From positions 6,959,501-7,023,500 of the forward strand of contig NZ_JAPEPC010000001.1 of NCBI RefSeq assembly GCF_026340465.1: a DNA stretch of 64,000 nt, in the 5' to 3' direction. A program made the position numbers and the translations under genes. Under the pieces are notes generated by a model. The model was not told the origin of the DNA, made no database searches, and worked only from the letters and a program-made list of their open reading frames with translations. How positions within the stretch are numbered: position 1 is the first letter of the stretch; the number at the start of each line of letters is the position of its first letter. The DNA comes from Streptomyces sp. NBC_01306. Its GTDB lineage: Bacteria > Actinomycetota > Actinomycetes > Streptomycetales > Streptomycetaceae. Positions 52,308 through 60,612 of the stretch are shown here, piece after piece.

Positions 52308-53597
52308 ATGTCAATGCTTAAGGGAACCAATGTTCCGGTGTCGGCTCAGGCCGTGCGGGTCGAATTGGGATGGCGGCCGGGTCCGGGGGTGCCGGATGTC
52401 GATGCCTCGGCGCTGTTGCTGGCATCGGGAAAGGTCCGTACGGACGCCGACTTCGTCTTTTACAACCAGCCGCAGCACGCGTCGGGCGCGGTCCGCCACG
52501 AGGGCAAGACGACCACACCGGGCACCGCGACCGACACGCTCTCGGTCGACCTCTCGCTGGTGGAGCCCGCCATCGAACGGGTGGTCCTCGCGGCCTCCGC
52601 CGACGGGGGCAGTTTCGGACGGGTGCCCGGACTGTACATCCGGGTGCTCGACGCGGCGGACGGTACGGAGATCGCCAGGTTCGACAGCCAGGACGCGACA
52701 GTGGAGACGGCCTTCCTCCTCGGCGAGCTCTACCGGCGGCAGGGCGCCTGGAAGTTCCGTGCGGTCGGGCAGGGGTACGGCAGCGGCCTCGAAGGGCTGG
52801 CCACGGACTTCGGGATCAGCGTGGACGACGGACGCAAGCCCGCCCCGCAGAGCCCGGCCGCCCCACCGGCACCGCCGGCCCCACCCGCGGCACCGCAGAC
52901 CGCTCCCGCCGCGCCCGGCGCTCCCGTTCCCCCGCCGCCCGCCGCGCCGCCCGCCCCGGTACGGCTGAGCAAGGTCACCCTGACGAAGGAGGCGCCGGCC
53001 GTCTCCCTCACGAAGCAGGGCGGGACATCGGGGGCCATGCGGGTCAACCTCAACTGGGTGACCCGCCAGCAGCCCAAGGGCTGGGCGGCCAAGCTCGGCA
53101 AGGCCGTCGCCGGGAACTCCGGTGTCGACCTCGATCTCTGCGCGCTCTACGAGCTGACCGACGGCCGCAAGGGTGTCGTACAGGCCCTGGGCAACGCGTT
53201 CGGATCGCTGAGCCGGCCGCCGTACCTGCATCTCGACGGCGACGACCGCACCGGCTCGGTCTCGGCCGGGGAGAACCTCACCATCAACCTCGACCAGAAG
53301 AACAACATCAGACGGATCCTCATCTTCGTGACGATCTACGAAGGCGCGAAGAGCTTCGCCGATCTCCACGCGACGGTCACGCTCCAGCCGCAGAACGGCG
53401 CGGCCGTCGACTTCTCGCTCGACGAATGCACCGTGCCCTCCACGGTCTGCGCGCTGGCGCTCATCACCAACAACGCCGGGGACCTCGTCGTCCAGCGCGA
53501 GGCCCGCTACCTGGTGCCCGACCGCGGCGTCAGCCCGCAGCGCACCATCGACCAGGCGTACGGCTGGGGCATGAACTGGACGCCCGGCAGGAAGTGA
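52308..53597 (+). CDS. Double TerD-domain protein
   Basis: 429 residues. The first TerD domain (about 1-185) contains [18 protein letters not shown] and [17 protein letters not shown] Pro/Ala-rich linker (about 185-225) leads to a second TerD-like domain (about 225-429) with [18 protein letters not shown] and [12 protein letters not shown]. TerD domains bind Ca2+ through acidic loops and belong to tellurite/stress response systems. ATG 52308 follows GGGGGCGAG; a second ATG at 52314 is possible. It is divergent from DUF6643. Confidence 0.9.
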   Translation: MSMLKGTNVPVSAQAVRVELGWRPGPGVPDVDASALLLASGKVRTDADFVFYNQPQHASGAVRHEGKTTTPGTATDTLSVDLSLVEPAIERVVLAASADGGSFGRVPGLYIRVLDAADGTEIARFDSQDATVETAFLLGELYRRQGAWKFRAVGQGYGSGLEGLATDFGISVDDGRKPAPQSPAAPPAPPAPPAAPQTAPAAPGAPVPPPPAAPPAPVRLSKVTLTKEAPAVSLTKQGGTSGAMRVNLNWVTRQQPKGWAAKLGKAVAGNSGVDLDLCALYELTDGRKGVVQALGNAFGSLSRPPYLHLDGDDRTGSVSAGENLTINLDQKNNIRRILIFVTIYEGAKSFADLHATVTLQPQNGAAVDFSLDECTVPSTVCALALITNNAGDLVVQREARYLVPDRGVSPQRTIDQAYGWGMNWTPGRK

Positions 53598-53646
53598 GCA
53601 CCCGGGCCCGCCCCGGAACGACCGTCGCGGAGCCCGGGAACGGCGC

Positions 53647-54897
53647 TCAGAGGTCCTGCGCCGCTCCGGGCGGGAGGCCGGGCCCGGTCCCGGCGTCCGC
53701 GGCGCCGGCTGCACCCGGTCCCTGCTCCGGTCCTGGCTCCGGTGCCGGCTTGGAATAGGTCCGCCCCTTCCAGGCGGCGCCGCGCCCGCGGTAGTGCTGC
53801 ACCGCCGAGTCGACCGTCATCAGCAGATACAGCAGCGCCGTGAACGGCAGGGCCGGGGCGAGCAGGGGCGACTGGCGGTAGTAGCGCAGCATCGGCAGAT
53901 AGCTGCCCGCCATCACCAGCCAGGCGAGCCCGCCCGCCCACGCGGCGGGGGCATCACGCCACAGCAGACCGGCAACCAGCGTGAGCGGCGGCGCGAGATA
54001 GATGAGCGCGAGGCCGAGCACCGTGCCGGTGAGCAGCAGGAGGCTGTGCCGGAGCTGGGCGTACGCGCTGCGCGAGACCATCCGCCACAGGTCACCGAGC
54101 CCCGGATAGGGGCGCACGCTGTCCACCCGCTCGGCGAGCCCCAGCCAGATGCGGCCGCCGCTGCGCTGCACCGCACGGGCCAGCGACACGTCGTCGATCA
54201 CCGCCTGCCTGATGGAATCGGGGACACCGGCCCGCTCCGCCGCATCGGCCCGCAGCAGCACGCAGCCCCCGGCGGCGGCCGCTGTACGGGCCCCCGGCCG
54301 GTTGATCCAGCGGAACGGGTACAGCTGGGCGAAGAAGTACACGAACGCGGGCACGACCTGCCGCTCCCAGAAACTCGCGACGCGCAGCCGCGCCATCTGG
54401 GACACCAGATCGAGCCCGGCCGAACTCGCGGCGGCCACCAACTCGCGCAGGCTGTCCGGCTCATGGGCGATGTCGGCGTCCGTCAGCAGCAGATATTCGG
54501 GCTGCCGCGCACGCGCGATCCCGATCCCGTACCGCAGCGCCCACAGCTTCCCCGTCCAGCCGGGCTCCGGCTCACCGGGGGAGACGACGGTCAGCGGGAG
54601 GCCGCCGTGGCGTGCCGACAGCCGTGCGGCCAGCTCTCCGGTGCCGTCGGAGCTCCCGTCGTCGACCAGGAAGATCTCGGCTTCGCCGGGATAGTCCTGG
54701 GCCAGCAGCGAGGGAAGGCTCAGCGGCAGGACCCCGGCCTCGTCCCTGGCCGGCACGATCACCGCCACGGACGGCCAGACGGCAGGGGCGGCGCGCGGTG
54801 GCAGGCGCTGGTCCGTCCGCCAGAAGAACCCCTGGCCCAGCAGCAGCCACATCCACACGGCCAGCGAACACACGGCGATCCAGGCAATGGCGCTCAT
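53647..54897 (-). CDS. Family 2 glycosyltransferase, HpnB-like
   Basis: 416 residues. An N-terminal span (about 3-25) precedes a GT-A domain with VAVIVPARDEAGVL, FLVDDGSSDGT (nucleotide Asp), LLTDADIAHEP (DxD-like) and AVIDDVSLARAVQRSGG (ED motif). WERQVVPAFVYFFAQLYPF and TAAAAGGCVLLRADA match hopene-associated HpnB glycosyltransferases. C-terminal spans (about 295-375) anchor it. The tail is Gly/Pro/Ala-rich. No hopanoid genes are adjacent, so the hopanoid role is uncertain. Confidence 0.85.
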   Translation of the reverse strand: MSAIAWIAVCSLAVWMWLLLGQGFFWRTDQRLPPRAAPAVWPSVAVIVPARDEAGVLPLSLPSLLAQDYPGEAEIFLVDDGSSDGTGELAARLSARHGGLPLTVVSPGEPEPGWTGKLWALRYGIGIARARQPEYLLLTDADIAHEPDSLRELVAAASSAGLDLVSQMARLRVASFWERQVVPAFVYFFAQLYPFRWINRPGARTAAAAGGCVLLRADAAERAGVPDSIRQAVIDDVSLARAVQRSGGRIWLGLAERVDSVRPYPGLGDLWRMVSRSAYAQLRHSLLLLTGTVLGLALIYLAPPLTLVAGLLWRDAPAAWAGGLAWLVMAGSYLPMLRYYRQSPLLAPALPFTALLYLLMTVDSAVQHYRGRGAAWKGRTYSKPAPEPGPEQGPGAAGAADAGTGPGLPPGAAQDL

Positions 54898-54943
54898 CCG
54901 CCGAAGTCTGCCCCACCGGGGCGGGCCAGGACGAGCCGTCGAC

Positions 54944-54949
54944 TAGGGT
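54944..54949 (+). promoter_or_regulatory. -10 box of a leaderless promoter (racemase gene)
   Basis: TAGGGT ends 6 nt before the GTG start at 54956, so the mRNA likely starts at the start codon. Confidence 0.6.
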
Positions 54950-54955
54950 GACCGG

Positions 54956-55741
54956 GTGAAGATCGCGCTCATGGACTCCGGAATCGGCCTGCTCGCGGCC
55001 GCCGCCGCGGTACGCCGTCAGCACCCCGACGCCGATCTGGTGCTGTCCAGCGACCCCGGCAGCATGCCGTGGGGCCCGCAGACGCCCGAGAACATCACCG
55101 CCCTCGCCATGGCGGTGGCGCGCGCGGCCGCCGCTCACCGGCCGGACGCACTGATCGTCGCCTGCAACACCGCGAGTGTGCACGCCCTGCAGGCCATCCG
55201 CGCCGCGCTCGAACCGGACATCCCGGTCATCGGTACGGTGCCCGCCATCAAGCCGGCCGCCGCCGACGGCGGATCCGTCGCGATCTGGGCGACCCCGGCG
55301 ACCACCGGCAGCGACTACCAGCGCGCGCTGATCCGTGAGTTCGCCACCGGCGCCGACGTCACCGAGGTGCCCTGTCCCGGCCTCGCCGACGCCGTCGAGC
55401 ACGCCGACGAGGCGGCGATCGACGCGGCCGTGGCCGCGGCAGCGGCGCTCACCCCGTCCGGCGTAAGGGCCGTCGTCCTTGGCTGCACCCATTACGAACT
55501 GGTCGGTGAGCGGATCGCCGACGCCGTCCGGCAGCACGGCAGCCCGGCCGCCGAGCTGTACGGCTCGGCCGGGGCCGTTGCCGCCCAGGCCCTGCGCCGC
55601 ATCGGGGCCGGGTCCGCATCCGACAGCCCTCCCGGCTCCCGGCTGACGGTGCTCCTCAGCGGTCGCGAGGGACCGCTTCCCACCGCCGCACTGACCTACG
55701 CGGAAGGGCGTCTGCTCCAGGCCGTCAGCCCCGCTCACTGA
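54956..55741 (+). CDS. Aspartate/glutamate racemase family protein
   Basis: 261 residues of the MurI/Asp-Glu racemase fold. The two catalytic cysteines are in VACNTASVHAL (about 70-80) and LGCTHYELVGER (about 177-188), and the opening LMDSGIGLL matches DSGxGGL. Both cysteines are intact, so racemisation of glutamate (or another acidic amino acid) is expected. It is somewhat divergent from core MurI and may be a paralogue. The GTG 54956 start has no ribosome site, but a TAGGGT box directly upstream fits leaderless expression. Confidence 0.85.
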   Translation: MKIALMDSGIGLLAAAAAVRRQHPDADLVLSSDPGSMPWGPQTPENITALAMAVARAAAAHRPDALIVACNTASVHALQAIRAALEPDIPVIGTVPAIKPAAADGGSVAIWATPATTGSDYQRALIREFATGADVTEVPCPGLADAVEHADEAAIDAAVAAAAALTPSGVRAVVLGCTHYELVGERIADAVRQHGSPAAELYGSAGAVAAQALRRIGAGSASDSPPGSRLTVLLSGREGPLPTAALTYAEGRLLQAVSPAH

Positions 55742-55787
55742 GCGCCGCTCCCTCCGCCGGACCACCGCCGCCCTCGCGGAAGGTGAG

Positions 55788-55793
55788 TAGGCT
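55788..55793 (+). promoter_or_regulatory. -10 box of a leaderless promoter (PH-like membrane protein gene)
   Basis: TAGGCT ends 7 nt before ATG 55801. Confidence 0.6.
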
Positions 55794-55800
55794 GCTACGC

Positions 55801-56322
55801 ATGAGGGACCACACCGAGCCCGGCTCCCGGGTCTGGACCGGCCATGCGACCAACCGTGTGCAGTGGCTGCTCTCGTTCGCCGGGGCCGCGTGCCTGGCGC
55901 TCGGGATCGAACTTGCTGTGGACTCCACCTGGACCGCGGACAGCGTGCCGCTGCTGATGGCCGTGATCGGCTGTGTGCTGGCCGGCCTGATGATGCTCTA
56001 CGGCACGCTCGCCTTCGTGCATGTCTCGGTGAAGGTCGACGACCAGTCCTTCGAAGTCCGCTGCGGCTACATCGGTCTGCCGCGCCGCCGCATCCTGCTC
56101 GACCATGTGGTGGGCGCCGACTTCGATCCGGCCGTGACCCCGCGCCAGTGGGGCGGCTGGGGATACCGGTGGCGCCCCGAGAAGGGGACCGCCGTGGTGG
56201 TGCGCCGCGGGGAGGGCCTGGTCCTCACCCTGGGGGACGGCCGGAGTTTCACCGTCACGGTCGACGACGCGGAGGCGGCCGTCCGGGTCATCCGCGACCG
56301 GCTGCGGCTCTCGCCGGGCTGA
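55801..56322 (+). CDS. Membrane protein with bacterial PH-like domain
   Basis: 173 residues. Two spans (about 20-40 and 50-72) are followed by a beta-rich domain (VKVDDQSFEVRCGYIGLPRR to the C-terminal helix EAAVRVIRDRL). This is the layout of bacterial PH / YdbS-type proteins, with the domain on the cytoplasmic face. No catalytic motif is visible. It starts at ATG 55801 after a TAGGCT box. Function unknown. Confidence 0.75.
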   Translation: MRDHTEPGSRVWTGHATNRVQWLLSFAGAACLALGIELAVDSTWTADSVPLLMAVIGCVLAGLMMLYGTLAFVHVSVKVDDQSFEVRCGYIGLPRRRILLDHVVGADFDPAVTPRQWGGWGYRWRPEKGTAVVVRRGEGLVLTLGDGRSFTVTVDDAEAAVRVIRDRLRLSPG

Positions 56323-56427
56323 CCGGCCGCCGCCGGACGCCGGGCACCCGGCGCCGCTCCGGTCCGCCCGCGCCGTCCGCCGCCGCTGCCCGCGGGCCGC
56401 GCTTGCCCGACGCACAGCCCGCCACCG

Positions 56428-56433
56428 TAGACT
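56428..56433 (+). promoter_or_regulatory. -10 box of a leaderless promoter (lnt)
   Basis: TAGACT ends 7 nt before GTG 56441. Confidence 0.6.
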
Positions 56434-56440
56434 CCGCCTG

Positions 56441-58042
56441 GTGAGCGCCCCCACCACACCCACGGCCGAGTCCGAGCGGCTCGCCCCGCAGCCCGCCGAC
56501 GAGCCGCGCGGACGACGGCTGGCCCGCCGCCTCGTACGGCCCGCCGCCGCTGCCGCGTCCGGCCTGCTGCTGTACGCCAGCTTTCCGCCGCGGCCCTTGT
56601 GGTGGCTGGCCCCCGTCGCCTTCGCCGTACTGGGGCTCGCCCTGCACGGGCGCCGGGCCCGGACGGGACTCGGCCTCGGCTACCTCGCGGGCCTCGGGTA
56701 CCTCCTGCCGCTCCTTGTCTGGACGGGCGTCGAGGTCGGACCAGGCCCCTGGCTGGGCCTGGCGGCGGTCGAAGCGCTCTTCATCGCTGTCGCGGGCGCG
56801 GGCATCGCGTACGTCTCCCGGCTGCCGCTCGGGCCGCTCTGGGCCGCCGCGGTGTGGATCGCCGTCGAGGCGGCCCGTGCCCGGGTGCCGTTCGGCGGGT
56901 TCCCCTGGGGGAAGGTGGCCTTCGGGCAGCCCGAGGGCGTCTTCCTGCCGCTGGCCGCCGTCGGAGGGACGCCGCTGCTCGGCTTCGCCGTCGTCCTCTG
57001 CGGCTTCGGCCTGGGTGAGCTGGTACGCCGCTGGGCCACTCTGCGGCACTTCGCGGACCGCCGGATCGTCACCGCCGCCGTCCTCGCCGTCGCGCCGGTC
57101 GCCGCCGGGTTCGCCGCGCTGCCGCTGGTCAGTACCAGCGCCCAGGACGGCACGGCCACGGTCGCCCTCATCCAGGGGGACGTGCCCCGGATGGGCCTCG
57201 ACTTCGCCACCCAGCGCCGCGCGGTGCTCGACCACCATGTGAAGGAGACGCTGAAGCTGGCTGCCGAGGTGAAGGCGGGCCGGGCCAAGCAGCCGGATCT
57301 GGTGCTGTGGCCGGAGAACTCGTCGGACATCGACCCGTACCTCAACGCCGACGCGTACGACGAGATCGACGAGGCGGCCAAGGCGATCAAGGCGCCCATC
57401 TCGGTCGGTGCCGTCGTCACCCCGGACAACGGGGCGGGTTCGCCGCTCAACCAGCAGATCCTCTGGGACCCCAAGAAGGGCCCCGTCGACACGTACAACA
57501 AGCGCCAGCTCCAGCCGTTCGGCGAGTACATGCCTTACCGGTCGTTCTTCCGGCTGTTCAGCTCCGACGTGGATCTGGTCCGCAAGGACTTCGTGCCCGG
57601 GCACAAGGCGGCCGACTTCGACATGGCGGGCACCAGGGTGGGCCCTGTCACTTGTTACGAGGCCGCGTTCGACTGGGCCGTACGGGATCAGGTGAAGGCG
57701 GGGGCGCAGATCATCTCCGTACCGAGCAACAACGCCACCTTCGACCGCAGCGAGATGACCTACCAGCAGCTCGCGATGTCGCGGGTACGGGCCGTCGAGC
57801 ACAGCAGGGCCGTGATGGTCCCCGTCACCACCGGGGTGAGCGCGGTCATCCGGCCGGACGGATCGGTCGCTCAGAAGACCAAGATGTTCACCGCCGACGC
57901 GCTGGTGGCCGATGTGCCGAAGCGCTCGTCGCAGACCCCGGCCACCCGGATGGGAACGCTTCCCGAGTGGCTGCTCGTCGCGCTCGGCGCGGGCGGCGTC
58001 GGCTGGGCGGCCGCCCGCTCGGTGCGGCGGCGCAAGGCGTGA
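56441..58042 (+). CDS. lnt: Apolipoprotein N-acyltransferase
   Basis: 533-residue integral membrane enzyme that transfers the third acyl chain to the N-terminal cysteine of lipoproteins. Six or seven spans occupy residues 35-235. The periplasmic nitrilase-like domain (about 240-500) has the triad: Glu in LWPENSSD (about 290), Lys in YNKRQLQPFGEY (about 353) and Cys in VTCYEAAFDW (about 407). All are present. A final span (about 505-525) and a basic tail end it. GTG 56441 lies directly after TAGACT. Confidence 0.95.
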   Translation: MSAPTTPTAESERLAPQPADEPRGRRLARRLVRPAAAAASGLLLYASFPPRPLWWLAPVAFAVLGLALHGRRARTGLGLGYLAGLGYLLPLLVWTGVEVGPGPWLGLAAVEALFIAVAGAGIAYVSRLPLGPLWAAAVWIAVEAARARVPFGGFPWGKVAFGQPEGVFLPLAAVGGTPLLGFAVVLCGFGLGELVRRWATLRHFADRRIVTAAVLAVAPVAAGFAALPLVSTSAQDGTATVALIQGDVPRMGLDFATQRRAVLDHHVKETLKLAAEVKAGRAKQPDLVLWPENSSDIDPYLNADAYDEIDEAAKAIKAPISVGAVVTPDNGAGSPLNQQILWDPKKGPVDTYNKRQLQPFGEYMPYRSFFRLFSSDVDLVRKDFVPGHKAADFDMAGTRVGPVTCYEAAFDWAVRDQVKAGAQIISVPSNNATFDRSEMTYQQLAMSRVRAVEHSRAVMVPVTTGVSAVIRPDGSVAQKTKMFTADALVADVPKRSSQTPATRMGTLPEWLLVALGAGGVGWAAARSVRRRKA

Positions 58043-58064
58043 GGGAGCCCGGCCGGGCGGCGGT

Positions 58065-58070
58065 TAGGGT
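58065..58070 (+). promoter_or_regulatory. -10 box of a leaderless promoter (Nudix gene)
   Basis: TAGGGT ends 6 nt before ATG 58077. Confidence 0.6.
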
Positions 58071-58076
58071 CGGGGC

Positions 58077-58571
58077 ATGGCTACTCCTGACTTCATCCGA
58101 GAGATCCGGGCCACCGCCGGCCACCAGCTGCTCCTGTTGCCCGGTGTGAGTGCCATCGTCTTCGACGACGAGGGGCGGGTGCTGCTCAACCGGCGCGCCG
58201 ACACCGGCAAGTGGTCGATCATCGGCGGCATCCCGGAGCCGGGTGAGCAGCCCGCCGACACGGCCGTCCGGGAGGTCCACGAGGAGACGGCCGTACGGTG
58301 TGTGGTGGAGCGGGTGGTCCTCGTCCAGGCGCTCAAGAAGATCCAGTACCCGAACGGCGACCACTGCCAGTTCATGGACATCAGCCTGCTCTGCCGGGCG
58401 ACCGGGGGAGTGCCCCGGGTCAATGACGACGAGTCCCTGGACGTCGGCTGGTTCGCCGTCGACGCTCTCCCGGAGCTGGCCGATTTCGCGCTGACACGGA
58501 TCAAGCGGGCCCTCGCCGACGGCCCCACCTGGTTCGAACCGGCCACTTTCGCTCCCGGACCCGCTGTCTAG
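58077..58571 (+). CDS. Nudix hydrolase
   Basis: 164 residues. The Nudix box is GGIPEPGEQPADTAVREVHEE (about 54-74) followed by TAV, so the GX5EX7REUXEE core is complete and only the last Gly is replaced. The protein opens FIREIRATAGHQLLLLPGVSAIVFDD, as in ADP-ribose/NADH-type Nudix enzymes. It probably hydrolyses a nucleoside diphosphate derivative. ATG 58077 follows TAGGGT and is probably leaderless. Confidence 0.92.
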   Translation: MATPDFIREIRATAGHQLLLLPGVSAIVFDDEGRVLLNRRADTGKWSIIGGIPEPGEQPADTAVREVHEETAVRCVVERVVLVQALKKIQYPNGDHCQFMDISLLCRATGGVPRVNDDESLDVGWFAVDALPELADFALTRIKRALADGPTWFEPATFAPGPAV

Positions 58572-58574
58572 GCT
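58569..58574 (+). promoter_or_regulatory. -10 box of a leaderless promoter (3-hydroxybutyrate dehydrogenase gene)
   Basis: TAGGCT ends 8 nt before ATG 58583. It overlaps the stop codon of the Nudix gene. Confidence 0.55.
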
Positions 58575-58582
58575 GTGGCCCC

Positions 58583-59386
58583 ATGACCATCCATACCGCT
58601 CCCGCGTCCGCGCCTGCCCCGCTCGGTCTCGATCTCGCGGGCCGTACCGCGCTCGTCACCGGGGCCGCGGGCGGCATCGGCGCCGCCTGTGCGCTCCGCC
58701 TCGCCGCCGCCGGTGCCTCGGTGCGGGCCGTCGACCGCGACGAGGCCGGGCTCGAAACGCTCGCCGGCCGGGCCACCGGGCTGCCCGGAGCCGTCGAGCC
58801 GTACGTGCTCGACCTGACCGATCTCGACGCCGCCGAGCGGGCCGCCGCCGGTACGGACGTCCTCGTCAACAACGCGGGCCTGCAACTGGTGCGGCCCATC
58901 GAGGACTTCCCGCCAGAGGTCTTCCACACCATCCTCACCGTGATGCTGGAAGCACCCTTCCGGCTGATCAGGGGCGCCCTCCCGCACATGTACGGACAGG
59001 GCTGGGGCCGGATCGTCAACCTCTCGTCCGTGCACGGGCTGCGGGCCTCCGCGTACAAGTCCGCGTACGTGTCGGCCAAGCACGGGCTCGAAGGGCTCTC
59101 CAAGACGGCAGCGCTCGAAGGCGCCCCGCACGGTGTGACGTCGAACTGCGTGAACCCCGGCTATGTGCGCACCCCGCTGGTCGAGCAGCAGATCGCCGAC
59201 CAGGCCGCCACCCACGGGATCCCGCGTGAGCGGGTGGTCAGCGAGGTGATGCTGAAGGAATCAGCGCTCAAACGGCTTGTCGAGCCGGACGAGGTCGCCG
59301 AGGCCGTGGCTTATCTCTGCACACCTCAGGCCGCGTTCATCACCGGCACCTCACTCTCGCTCGACGGCGGATGGACCGCGCGTTAG
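58583..59386 (+). CDS. 3-hydroxybutyrate dehydrogenase (SDR)
   Basis: 267-residue SDR. The cofactor loop is LVTGAAGGIGAAC (about 23-35), NNAGLQ is at about 95-100, and the catalytic residues are in NLSSVHGLRAS (Ser) and YVSAKHGL (Tyr-Lys, about 160-164). NCVNPGYVRTPLVEQQI and the segment ESALKRLVEPDEVA fit 3-hydroxybutyrate dehydrogenases, which interconvert 3-hydroxybutyrate and acetoacetate. Convergent with the KAS III gene, 23 bp apart. Confidence 0.87.
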   Translation: MTIHTAPASAPAPLGLDLAGRTALVTGAAGGIGAACALRLAAAGASVRAVDRDEAGLETLAGRATGLPGAVEPYVLDLTDLDAAERAAAGTDVLVNNAGLQLVRPIEDFPPEVFHTILTVMLEAPFRLIRGALPHMYGQGWGRIVNLSSVHGLRASAYKSAYVSAKHGLEGLSKTAALEGAPHGVTSNCVNPGYVRTPLVEQQIADQAATHGIPRERVVSEVMLKESALKRLVEPDEVAEAVAYLCTPQAAFITGTSLSLDGGWTAR

Positions 59387-59409
59387 CTGCCGGTTCCCGG
59401 AGCCGATGC

Positions 59410-60447
59410 TCAGGCGAGAGCCTGAAGGCCGACCGGCCACAGCAGAGTGGTGGCCGCCCAGGTGAAGCCTGCTCCGAAAGAGGTCACGAGGACTCGCTGC
59501 CCGGCTTTCAGCTGCCCGTCGAGCGCGGAGTGGCTCAGCAGCAGGGGGATGGAGGCCGCAGAGGTGTTGCCGACGTGGGTGATATTGGACGGAACGCGCT
59601 CCGGCGGGATTTCCAGCTTGCCGGCCACGGCTGCGCTGATGCGTGCGTTCGCCTGGTGGACGATCAGTCTGTCGATGTCCTGGACGGCCCATCCCGCTGC
59701 CGTGGCTGATTCTTGAGTCACCTGGGCGATACGGCGCACCGCGTGACGGAACACTTCGTTGCCTTTCATGTGTACGTACTGATTTTTCAGGTCGCCGGTG
59801 GTGTGTGAGGGGCGGCGGGAGCCCCTGTCGGGGATGTGGATGGCGTCCGCGTGTTCGCCGTCGCTGCCCCATGCGGCCGGCCCCAGGGCTCCTGGTTCGT
59901 CGGCGCGTCCGGTGGTGAGTACGACTGCGCCTGCCCCGTCCCCGAAGATCGGCGCGGTGGACCGGTCGGCGGGGTCGATGACGGCCGACATCTTCTCCGC
60001 TCCGATGACCAGAACGGTGCCGGCGGTTCCCGCGTGGATGAGGCCCGCTGCGACGGTTGTTGCGTAGACGAATCCCGAGCAGCCGGCGCCGATGTCGAAG
60101 GCGGGGACCTGACGCAGGCCGAGTCGATGGGCCACCAGAGGCGCGGTGCCGGGCACGTGATGGTCCGGAGTGGCGGTGGCCAGGACGACGGCGTCGACGT
60201 GTTCGGCCTTCGCCGATTTCATCGCCCGTAGCCCTGCCTCTACCGCCAGATCACTGGTGGCCGTCGCTGGACCGGCGATGCGTCGCTCGGCGATGCCGAT
60301 ACGGGTGCGGATCCATTCGTCCGTGGTGTCCAGGCGTGACATCAAGTCGGCGTTGCTCACCTTGCGCGGCGGCAGGTAGGACCCCAGGCCGATCAGCCGT
60401 GCAATACGTTCCGGCGACGGTGCCGTGGTTCTGCGTGCGAAGATCAA
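59410..60447 (-). CDS. 3-oxoacyl-ACP synthase III (KAS III / FabH-like)
   Basis: 345-residue condensing enzyme. The opening IGLGSYLPPRKVSNADL and DEWIRTRIGIAERR are FabH signatures. The triad is intact: Cys in DIGAGCSGFVYA (about 123), His in IVHQANARIS (about 264) and Asn in HVGNTSAASIP (about 294). It should condense an acyl-CoA starter with malonyl-ACP or catalyse a related C-C or C-O acyl transfer. The start is a TTG at 60447, with GAAGAG 9 nt upstream; the frame stays open to 60579 without a better start. It is the third gene of the operon, 165 bp after the acyltransferase-ACP gene. Its composition is less GC-extreme than that of the neighbouring housekeeping genes. Confidence 0.88.
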   Translation of the reverse strand: MIFARRTTAPSPERIARLIGLGSYLPPRKVSNADLMSRLDTTDEWIRTRIGIAERRIAGPATATSDLAVEAGLRAMKSAKAEHVDAVVLATATPDHHVPGTAPLVAHRLGLRQVPAFDIGAGCSGFVYATTVAAGLIHAGTAGTVLVIGAEKMSAVIDPADRSTAPIFGDGAGAVVLTTGRADEPGALGPAAWGSDGEHADAIHIPDRGSRRPSHTTGDLKNQYVHMKGNEVFRHAVRRIAQVTQESATAAGWAVQDIDRLIVHQANARISAAVAGKLEIPPERVPSNITHVGNTSAASIPLLLSHSALDGQLKAGQRVLVTSFGAGFTWAATTLLWPVGLQALA

Positions 60448-60612
60448 CGGATTCGTCTCTTCTGTGCTTGCTGGTTGGCGTCGCCGGAGGCGGAGGTACT
60501 GCCTTCGGGCCCGGATGACACCGGTCGCTCCGGTGATCCCGCTCTCGCCGCTGTGCGGCCGCTGATGTCCGCGGGCCACTGGCCGGAGCTTCTGGCAGAC
60601 GGCTGGGCGCGG

